Source: Ruminococcus sp.
GTDB taxonomy: Bacteria; Bacillota; Clostridia; Oscillospirales; Ruminococcaceae
Direction of reading: 5' to 3'
DNA: 21,833 nucleotides
NCBI GenBank assembly: GCA_024697705.1
Contig: JAILFF010000242.1
Location: forward strand, 1 to 21,833
Part shown: positions 14,618 through 21,833 of the stretch, piece after piece
Position numbering within the stretch: position 1 is the first letter of the stretch
Layout of the letters: every line of letters begins with the position of its first letter
Notes under the pieces: generated by a model
Seen by the model: the letters and a program-made list of their open reading frames with translations, nothing else
What the model was told of the DNA's origin: nothing
Databases searched by the model: none
Position numbers and translations under genes: made by a program

Positions 14618-15109
14618 ATGTTAAATATCAATATCTGGGATATACTGTGGACAGTCATCAATCTGCTGCTGTTCTATTTCCTGCTTAAGAAATTCCTGTT
14701 CAAGCCCGTTCTCGGCATGATGGAAAGGCGCGAACAGATGATAAGGGACGACCTCGACAACGCCAAAAAAGCGTCGGACGAAGCCGAGCAGATGAAGGCA
14801 AGATACGAGAAAAAGATCAAGTCCGCGCAGGCTGAGGCGGCAAAGATCACCAAGGTCGCCAAGCAGCGCGCCGCCCGAGAGAGAGCCGAGATAGTCGAAG
14901 ACGCTAAGGCGGAAGCCGCAGAGCTTATCGCCGACGCGCAGAAGACCATCGAGCGCGACCGCGAGGCTGCCATGTCCTCCGCGAGGGAGGAGATCGCGGG
15001 TCTTGCCGTTATGGCGGCTTCCCGCGTACTGGAAAAGAATATTGACGAAGAGAGCAACCGCGGCTTTGCCGAGCAGCTCTTAGCCGAGGTAGGTGCGGGA
15101 AATGAATGA
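14618..15109 (+). CDS. atpF: ATP synthase Fo subunit b
   Basis: A 163-residue stator stalk. It has one N-terminal membrane helix (IWDILWTVINLLLFYFLLKK) followed by FLFKPVLGMMERRE and a long charged helix rich in Ala, Glu and Lys, ending RVLEKNIDEESNRGFAEQLLAEV. Length and ending are normal for b, so the missing delta N-terminal domain has not been fused here, unlike the b-delta fusion of mycobacteria. The ribosome site GGGAG lies before the ATG. The stop overlaps the start of the delta/alpha gene by eight bases, so the two are translationally coupled. Confidence 0.96.
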   Translation: MLNINIWDILWTVINLLLFYFLLKKFLFKPVLGMMERREQMIRDDLDNAKKASDEAEQMKARYEKKIKSAQAEAAKITKVAKQRAARERAEIVEDAKAEAAELIADAQKTIERDREAAMSSAREEIAGLAVMAASRVLEKNIDEESNRGFAEQLLAEVGAGNE

Positions 15110-16955
15110 CGCTTCCAAAGGAAAAACCGCTGCCGCTCCCGCCGATACGCTGAATAACGACAAGCTGTCGCTTCTGCCCGAGATGGTCGAGCAGTACAAG
15201 CAGGAGAAGCTTCGCCGCGAGAGCGGTCAGGTATGCCGCCTTATCTGCGCCGAAAAGCCCTCCGAGGAGCTTGTGACAAAGTTCAGAAAGGCTGCCGCGA
15301 ACAAGCTCGGGCGTGAGGACGTTGTTCTTGACGTAGTTATCGACAGCTCGCTTATCGGCGGTTATGTCCTCGAAATAGACGGCAAGGTCTACGACAAGAG
15401 CGTTAAGAACGCCGTTTCGGGCTTAAAGAAGGAGCTGAAACGCCGCGCCGCGGGCGAAAGCGCCGACGGCGACGTTATCTCCATGCTCAGAAGCGAGATC
15501 TCGGGCTTTAAGTCAAGGCTCGAAGTCGCGCAGAAGGGTACTGTTACGACTATCCGCGACGGAATAGTCAATATCGAAGGGCTTGACGGCGTAATGTTCG
15601 GCGAGCTTGTCGAGTTTGAAACGGGTATAAAGGGCATCGTGCAGAACATCGGTTCGGACTATGTGGGCGCGGTTCTGTTAGGCTCCGAGGCGGGCTTAAG
15701 CGAGGGCTCGCGTGTTATCCGCACGAAAAAGCGGGCGGGCGTTCCCGTCGGCGAGGGCTTTATCGGCAGAGTTATCGACGCGCTGGGCGCTCCGATCGAC
15801 GGCGGCGACCCTGTCGAGGAGGTCGATTTCTACCCCGTAGAGTCCGAAGCGCCCGGCGTGTGCGTCAGAAAGAGCGTTTCCGTGCCGCTGCAAACGGGCA
15901 TACTGGCGATAGATTCCATGTTCCCGATAGGCAGAGGACAGCGCGAGCTTATCATCGGCGACCGTCAGACCGGCAAGACCTCTATCGCGGTCGATACCAT
16001 AATCAACCAGAAGGGTCAGGACATGATCTGTATATACGTCGCCATCGGGCAGAAGGCTTCGACGGTGGCAAAGGTAGTAAACGACCTCAAAAAGCACGGC
16101 GCAATGGACTATACCATAATCGTCGCGGCTATGGCGAGCGATTACGCGCCGCTCCAGTGGATAGCGCCGTATTCGGGCACTGCTATGGCTGAGTATTTCA
16201 TGAAGCAGGGCAAGGACGTGCTTATCATTTACGACGACCTTTCAAAGCACGCTGTGGCTTACCGCGCAATGAGCTTGCTTCTCGAAAGAAGCCCCGGGCG
16301 CGAGGCTTACCCCGGCGACGTTTTCTATCTGCATTCGAGATTGCTTGAAAGAAGCTCGCGCCTTGACGAGGAACACGGCGGCGGCTCGATAACCGCTCTG
16401 CCCATCATCGAAACTCAGGCGGGCGACGTTTCGGCATATATCCCGACGAACGTAATTTCCATAACCGACGGACAGATCTTCCTCGAAACTCAGCTCTTCA
16501 ACGCCGGCGTAAGACCCGCGGTTAATGTCGGACTTTCGGTATCCCGTGTCGGCGGCGCTGCTCAGACCAAGGCTATGAAGAAGGTCTCGGGTACGCTTCG
16601 TATGGACTTGGCGCAGTACCGCGAGATGGAGGTATTCACGCAGTTCTCCTCCGACCTTGACAAGACCACAAAGGATATGCTCGATTTCGGCGACAGACTT
16701 ATGGAGCTCTTAAAACAGCCGTTATACAAGCCTCTGCCGATGTACGAGCAGGTTATACTTCTCTGCGCGGCGAACCACAAGCTGTTGCAGGACGTGCCTC
16801 TTAACGAGGTAAGACCGTTCCGCCGCGAGCTTATGGACTACATCAAGGCGGCGTATCCCGAGATAGTAACCGAGATAACCGAGAAAAAGGTCCTTTCGCC
16901 CGAGCTTGAGCAGGAGATCGTGCAAGCCGTAAAGGACTATAAATCACAGCAGTAA
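15102..16955 (+). CDS. atpA: ATP synthase F1 delta(C-terminal)-alpha fusion
   Basis: A 617-residue alpha subunit with about 117 extra N-terminal residues relative to E. coli alpha. Walker A GDRQTGKT lies at 286-293 instead of 169-176. Residues about 18-116 match the end of the delta subunit by eye: LSLLPEMVEQY resembles the last NTD helix (LNALPDVLEQF in E. coli). SEELVTKFRKAAANKLG, then VIDSSLIGGYVLEIDGKVYDKS, resembles the delta CTD ([20 protein letters not shown]). The first ~95 residues of delta are absent. Alpha proper begins near 124 (DVISMLRSEISGFKSRLEV) and is complete, with signature PAVNVGLSVS. ATG 15102 is chosen; GTG 15093 would crowd the GAGGT site at 15086-15090. An internal ATG at 15483 could give free alpha but lacks a ribosome site. 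No separate atpH exists in the window. Confidence 0.93.
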   Translation: MNDASKGKTAAAPADTLNNDKLSLLPEMVEQYKQEKLRRESGQVCRLICAEKPSEELVTKFRKAAANKLGREDVVLDVVIDSSLIGGYVLEIDGKVYDKSVKNAVSGLKKELKRRAAGESADGDVISMLRSEISGFKSRLEVAQKGTVTTIRDGIVNIEGLDGVMFGELVEFETGIKGIVQNIGSDYVGAVLLGSEAGLSEGSRVIRTKKRAGVPVGEGFIGRVIDALGAPIDGGDPVEEVDFYPVESEAPGVCVRKSVSVPLQTGILAIDSMFPIGRGQRELIIGDRQTGKTSIAVDTIINQKGQDMICIYVAIGQKASTVAKVVNDLKKHGAMDYTIIVAAMASDYAPLQWIAPYSGTAMAEYFMKQGKDVLIIYDDLSKHAVAYRAMSLLLERSPGREAYPGDVFYLHSRLLERSSRLDEEHGGGSITALPIIETQAGDVSAYIPTNVISITDGQIFLETQLFNAGVRPAVNVGLSVSRVGGAAQTKAMKKVSGTLRMDLAQYREMEVFTQFSSDLDKTTKDMLDFGDRLMELLKQPLYKPLPMYEQVILLCAANHKLLQDVPLNEVRPFRRELMDYIKAAYPEIVTEITEKKVLSPELEQEIVQAVKDYKSQQ

Positions 16956-16979
16956 TGCGTATTTACGGAGTGATGAAGC

Positions 16980-17864
16980 ATGGCTAATATGAAGGAGATA
17001 AAGGAGCGTATCGGGAGTATCAGGGACATCATGAAGATCACGAACGCGATGTACCTTATTTCCTCATCGAAGCTCAAAAGGGCAAGGGCAGCGCTCGACG
17101 CCACCGAGCCGTATTTCGATAACATACGCTACACTATACACCACATCTTAAAGCACACCGAAGAGTTCTCGCACCCCTATTTCGACCGCGGCAAGGACAA
17201 GCCCGCGGACGAGAGGATATGCGGATTCTTGGTCGTCACGGGCGACAAGGGCTTGTGCGGCGCTTACAATCACAACATTTTGAAGCTCGCCGACGAGGAG
17301 CTTAACAAGCACAAGAACACCTGTCTATTCGCGCTGGGTTCGGTCGGAAGAGCGTATTTCGAGCGCACGGGCAGAAACGTTGACGCGGAGTTCCTCTACT
17401 CGGCGCAGGACCCTGCATTGTGGCGGGCAAGGCGTATCTCCGAAGCCGTCACGGATATGTTCCTAAAGGGCAGGCTCGACGAGGTGTACATCATCTACAC
17501 CGACATGGAAAAAAGCGTCGAGGTGCCGAAGGTGATAAAGATGTTCCCGCTCGACCGCGAGCAATTCGCCGAACATGATATGCCCGAGGAACAGCGGCAC
17601 ACGACGGCGGTGTTTGAGCCGTCGCCCGAAGCGGTAATGGACACGCTTGTGCCGAACTATGCGAAGGGGCTTATTTTCGGCGTGCTTACCGAAGCTTTCT
17701 GTTCGGAGCAAAATTCGCGCATGACGGCGATGGATTCGGCGACGACGAGTGCTAAGGAAATGATCGCGGGCTTGACGCTCGATTACAACCGCGCAAGACA
17801 GGCGGCGATCACGCAGGAGATCACGGAGATAGTCAGCGGCGCGAGAAGTCAGCATAAAAAATAA
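16980..17864 (+). CDS. atpG: ATP synthase F1 subunit gamma
   Basis: A 294-residue central rotor shaft. The N-terminal coiled-coil helix is MKEIKERIGSIRDIMKITNA. The middle domain has VVTGDKGLCGAYN. The C-terminal helix is TTSAKEMIAGLTLDYNRARQ followed by AAITQEITEIVSGA, which pairs with the first inside alpha3beta3. Length is normal. The ribosome site GGAGTG precedes the ATG. The next gene, atpD, is separated by 395 bases occupied by repeat copy R3 instead of the usual short gap. Confidence 0.97.
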   Translation: MANMKEIKERIGSIRDIMKITNAMYLISSSKLKRARAALDATEPYFDNIRYTIHHILKHTEEFSHPYFDRGKDKPADERICGFLVVTGDKGLCGAYNHNILKLADEELNKHKNTCLFALGSVGRAYFERTGRNVDAEFLYSAQDPALWRARRISEAVTDMFLKGRLDEVYIIYTDMEKSVEVPKVIKMFPLDREQFAEHDMPEEQRHTTAVFEPSPEAVMDTLVPNYAKGLIFGVLTEAFCSEQNSRMTAMDSATTSAKEMIAGLTLDYNRARQAAITQEITEIVSGARSQHKK

Positions 17865-17883
17865 AAAAACAAAACAAAGAAAA

Positions 17884-18162
17884 AACCAAAAGTCTTAGGA
17901 AGGGTTTTCACGCAAAGTGAAGGCAAACCAAAAGTCTTAGGAAGGGGGTGTGGGGGATAACCCTTCTTCAGAAGGGTTTCCCCCACAGTCTGTGCGGTTC
18001 AAGTCTTATGAAAAATAGCAAGAATCATATCCGCCCAAAATAAAATCGGCAATTTCAAGAAAATTGACCAAAAACGCAGAATTGAATAATTCAGCAGGTC
18101 TGTAAGGAAACGAGCATATTGCCGATTTTATTGCGCGAAAGAGCGCAGCGGTTTTCACGCAA
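17884..18162 (+). repeat. Composite intergenic repeat, copy R3 (modules A-B only)
   Basis: It lies between atpG and atpD in the sense of the operon. ACCAAAAGTCTTAGGAAGGG occurs twice (17885-17904 and 17928-17947), a partial tandem duplication of the left edge. The hairpin of module A is at 17952-17984. Module B ends are ATAAAATCGGCAATT (18040-18054) and its complement with one mismatch (18117-18131). The second hairpin has arms 18131-18140 and 18152-18162 with one mismatch. Modules C and D are missing. The remaining gap to atpD holds AAAATCAAAAATC-type short repeats and no gene. Confidence 0.88.
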
Positions 18163-18259
18163 CAAAACCGCAGAGATTTCCGGTAATTCACGGGCTATAA
18201 AAATCAAAAATCAAAAATCAAAAAACAAAGCTCACTCTTTTAAGGAGTTGAATCAATAA

Positions 18260-19654
<1,395 letters not shown>

Positions 19655-19657
19655 AAA

Positions 19658-20194
19658 GCAGTAGTGAGGGCAAACCAAAAGTCTTAGGAAGGGGGTGTGG
19701 GGGAGAACCCTTCTTCAGAAGGGTTTCCCCCACAAAAAACCTGCGACAGCAGCAAATCATCGGTAAAGAGAGAAGCTATCCGAACAAAAAAAAAAATCGG
19801 CAATTTAAAGAAAAGCGAACAAAAAGGCAGAAGCATATAAATTAGCAGAAATGAGCGGGAACAAATGAATTGCCGATTTTATTGTGCGAAAGAGCGCAGC
19901 GATTTTCGCACAACGAAAGCGCAAATATTATAAATATCGCAATGGCGGGGAAAAGCACGGGCGAGCAATGTTCTGCCCCACCGTGAGGATTCTGCTGACC
20001 GCACAGACTGCTCGTTCGCTCCGCTCACGTCGCACAAAGGAAGAACAGCCGCTCGAAATTATGAGAGGTCGGTCAGTTATTCGTCTCGCGGCTGATTTTA
20101 ATGGGGGCGCTGCCCCCAAGCCCCCGCAAGGGGCGGGAGCTTGCGCGAACGAAGTTCGTGCGGTTGACCCCTTTTCGCTAACGCGCAATTCCGG
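19658..20194 (+). repeat. Composite intergenic repeat, copy R4 (modules A-B-C-D)
   Basis: A full copy between atpD and atpC in the sense of the operon. The left edge GTGAGGGCAAACCAAAAGTC begins a few bases after the atpD stop; the hairpin of module A is at 19699-19731. Module B ends are at 19793-19805 and 19868-19882. The second hairpin has arms TTGTGCGAAA (19882-19891) and TTTCGCACAA (19904-19913). Module C has GCTCGTTCGCTCCGCTCAC and arms CAGCCGC (20046-20052) / GCGGCTG (20088-20094). The D hairpin is at 20103-20117 and the right end CGCTAACGCGCAATTCCGG at about 20194, shared with R2. No gene in the 575-base gap. Confidence 0.9.
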
Positions 20195-20229
20195 TTAGCT
20201 TTCTTTTTTCTTTTTTAGGAGTGATTACC

Positions 20230-20631
20230 TTGTCAAAAACATTCAAGCTCGATATACTTGCCGCCGATAAGTATTTTTACGGCGGAGACTGCGAGGAGAT
20301 CACCTTCCCCAGCATCGACGGCAGACGCGGCGTTCTCGCAGGTCACGAGGGTATGATCTGCTGCCTTACCGCAGGAGAGGTGCGTTTCCGCGTGAACGGC
20401 GAGACCCGCCGCGCAATAGTCTCCGAAGGCTTCGTCGAGATAATGCCGACCTTCGTAAAGCTCTTTGCCGATTCGGTCGAGCGCCCCGAAGAGATAGACG
20501 TTCTCCGCGCCGAAGCCGCAAAAGCCCGCGCTCAGGAACGCTTAAGACAGCAGCTTTCCACAAAACAGTATATCCATACCCACATGGCGCTGAAACGTGC
20601 AATGGCGCGTATCAAAGCCGCAGGAAAATAA
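20230..20631 (+). CDS. atpC: ATP synthase F1 subunit epsilon
   Basis: A 133-residue rotor-foot subunit that couples gamma to the c ring and can inhibit ATP hydrolysis. The N-terminal beta sandwich shows FKLDILAADKYFYGGDCEEITFP and VLAGHEGMICCLTAGEVRF. The C-terminal two-helix part shows PEEIDVLRAEAAKARAQERL and ends HMALKRAMARIKAAGK. The start is taken as TTG 20230, nine bases after AGGAG (20217-20221). A GTG at 20221 overlaps that site, so it is unlikely. Last gene of the operon; separated from atpD by repeat R4 and followed by a terminator. Confidence 0.93.
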   Translation: MSKTFKLDILAADKYFYGGDCEEITFPSIDGRRGVLAGHEGMICCLTAGEVRFRVNGETRRAIVSEGFVEIMPTFVKLFADSVERPEEIDVLRAEAAKARAQERLRQQLSTKQYIHTHMALKRAMARIKAAGK

Positions 20632-20642
20632 CAAATACAAAT

Positions 20643-20680
20643 AAACGGTGCCTGAAAAAAATCAGACACCGTTTTTATTT
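20643..20680. terminator. Rho-independent terminator of atp operon
   Basis: AAACGGTG (20643-20650), extended by CCTGA/TCAGA-type pairs, with CACCGTTT (20667-20674), followed by TTATTTT. It overlaps the last codons of the convergent metallopeptidase gene, and on the minus strand it may also stop that transcript. Confidence 0.9.
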
Positions 20681-21228
20681 TGCGTATCATCGTTGATATG
20701 TTTGATCTCCGCAGCGTACCCGCCTAAAAGCCCCAGCGACACCGTAAGATAAATCCCTACCGCCATAAGCAGTAAGGCGATAATGCTTGTTACATACGCG
20801 GGACAGTATTTCGTGAATGTGTTAAGGAACTTCGTTACATCGTCGCCCGCAGGAGCTTTTCCCGCCATGTATAACAGCGGTATTATCACCCACGCAAGCA
20901 GCGAACCTATCGGCACCGAAGTCACCAGAAAATAGATTATCCGGTAGAACGCCGTTTCATGCTTTCTGTTATAGAAAAGCATAGCCGCGTAAGATACTAC
21001 TAAAGGCAGCACCGCGCCGTTGGCGTTCAGCCACATCTCCGAGCCGTCCGTGTACTTGCCGCCCACGGCGCTGACGTGCGAGAACATTATGCTGAAATCC
21101 GTTACCGTCGCCCCTGCCGAAAGCATGACGATCAGATGACCCGTTTCATGCACAATGATATAAAGAAACGTCGCGATACCAAGCCCCAAAAAGGCATAGG
21201 AAATACGCTTAAGCTTTTCTGCGCTCAT
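20662..21228 (-). CDS. M50-like membrane zinc metallopeptidase
   Basis: A 188-residue integral membrane protein. Helix 1 carries HETGH (27-31) in LYIIVHETGHLIVML, a zinc-binding HExxH placed inside a membrane segment as in site-2 proteases. Further hydrophobic helices lie near 70-86, 95-120 and 145-175. The second M50 motif (LDG or NPDG) is not seen; NANGAVLPLVV near 68-78 may take the place of the membrane-embedded Gly-Pro segment. It may be an active protease, possibly of a minimal type, or a relative that lost part of its site. ATGA overlap with recR means co-translation. Substrate unknown. Confidence 0.8.
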   Translation of the reverse strand: MSAEKLKRISYAFLGLGIATFLYIIVHETGHLIVMLSAGATVTDFSIMFSHVSAVGGKYTDGSEMWLNANGAVLPLVVSYAAMLFYNRKHETAFYRIIYFLVTSVPIGSLLAWVIIPLLYMAGKAPAGDDVTKFLNTFTKYCPAYVTSIIALLLMAVGIYLTVSLGLLGGYAAEIKHINDDTQNKNGV

Positions 21229-21824
21229 ATCTCGCTGCGGTTTTCAAGCGCCTTGTAAAGCGTTATCTCGTCGGTGTATTCGAGTATTCCGCCGATCGGT
21301 ATGCCGAAAGCCAGCCTTGTGACCTTCACGCCCAAAGGCTTTATCAGCTTCGAGATGTACATTGCCGTCGCTTCGCCCTCGACAGTCGGATTCGTCGCCA
21401 TGATTACCTCGCTCACGCTGCCGTCGAGCCGCGAGAGCAGCTCCTTTATGCGCAGCTTGTCGGGGGTAACGCCGTCGATAGGCGAGATAAGCCCGTGCAG
21501 AACATGGTAAACGCCCTTGTATTCTCGGGTGCGCTCAAAGGCGGCAATATCCTTCGGGGACTCCACCACGCAGACTGTCGAGCCGTCGCGGCGGGGGTCG
21601 TCGCAGACGGGACAAAGCTCCTTGTCCGTAAAATTCTGACAGACCTTACAGTAATGAACAGTATTCTTCGCATTGAGAAGCGCCTGCGCAAAATCCTCGA
21701 CCTGTTCGGCGGGCATCTGCATAACGTGATAGGCGAGCCGTTCGGCGGTCTTCATGCCGATACCGGGCAGTCTTGCGAAATTTTCCGCAAGCACCGCGAG
21801 CGGCAGCGCCTTGGAATTATCCAT
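21225..21824 (-). CDS. recR: Recombination protein RecR
   Basis: A 199-residue ring-forming DNA-binding protein of the RecFOR pathway that helps load RecA on gapped DNA. The helix-hairpin-helix is LPGIGMKTAERLA (19-31). Zinc-finger cysteines are 59, 62, 71 and 74 (CKVCQNFTDKELCPVC). The Toprim domain begins near VCVVESPKD with Glu88, and NPTVEGEAT lies at 145-153. A full-length protein; the ATG at 21824 lies only nine bases from the window edge, so its ribosome site and upstream partner (often dnaX and a YbaB-type gene) are not visible. Confidence 0.96.
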   Translation of the reverse strand: MDNSKALPLAVLAENFARLPGIGMKTAERLAYHVMQMPAEQVEDFAQALLNAKNTVHYCKVCQNFTDKELCPVCDDPRRDGSTVCVVESPKDIAAFERTREYKGVYHVLHGLISPIDGVTPDKLRIKELLSRLDGSVSEVIMATNPTVEGEATAMYISKLIKPLGVKVTRLAFGIPIGGILEYTDEITLYKALENRSEI

Positions 21825-21833
21825 ATTTCGGCG

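Noticed and set aside
15093..15101. GTG start for the delta/alpha fusion
   Set aside because: It would be only two bases from the GAGGT site; the ATG at 15102 has better spacing. The difference is three residues and does not affect the fusion.
19928..20188. Minus-strand ORF over repeat R4 (and similar ones over R1 and R2) with RRERSERA-type protein
   Set aside because: It is translation of the palindromic repeat GCTCGTTCGCTCCGCTCAC and flanking modules, with no ribosome site; it recurs in the other copies only because the DNA repeats.

Overview
The window looks like a chromosomal segment from an anaerobic Gram-positive bacterium of the Clostridia, most likely Oscillospirales/Ruminococcaceae. 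The reasons are the strong AGGAGG-type ribosome binding sites, an HPr with both His15 and Ser46, a FemAB-type peptidoglycan-bridge enzyme, moderate to high GC, and many structured intergenic repeats. The taxon is inferred from gene content, not from a marker match. I see no tRNA, rRNA, CRISPR array, transposase or phage gene.

Layout. (1) 3-2787, plus strand: a 5'-truncated membrane protein, a LuxR/NarL-type sensor kinase and its response regulator, with overlapping ends. (2) 3327-5477, minus strand: a FemAB-like peptidyltransferase followed by a lipoprotein-like secreted protein. (3) 5744-5893: an isolated 49-codon small membrane protein with its own promoter and terminator. (4) 6060-9980, minus strand: housekeeping genes prfB, an alpha/beta hydrolase, an HPr gene, trmD and rimM. 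(5) 10573-13101, minus strand: a DUF2974-like lipase-fold protein, nth and a GNAT acetyltransferase. (6) 13435-20631, plus strand: the F1Fo ATP synthase operon atpB-atpE-atpF-[delta/alpha fusion]-atpG-atpD-atpC. (7) 20662-21824, minus strand: recR followed by a small HExxH membrane metallopeptidase.

The main discovery candidate is in the ATP synthase operon. There is no separate atpH. The alpha subunit carries about 120 extra N-terminal residues that align by eye with the last helices and C-terminal domain of the delta subunit (OSCP). Most of the delta N-terminal domain, which normally binds the alpha N-termini, is missing. The stator cap is therefore apparently fused to the subunit it caps. 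This raises a stoichiometry problem, since F1 has three alpha and normally one delta.

The second theme is a composite intergenic repeat of about 450-540 bp (modules A-B-C-D) present in four copies (2800-3254, 10041-10581 inverted, 17884-18162 lacking C/D, 19658-20194). All four lie immediately 3' of a gene and in the sense of that gene. Two of them split the atp operon between gamma and beta and between beta and epsilon. One internal hairpin keeps its loop while its stem bases change in compensating pairs, which suggests selection on structure. Three other, unrelated inverted repeats sit at 5931-6056, 11775-11940 and 14203-14338.
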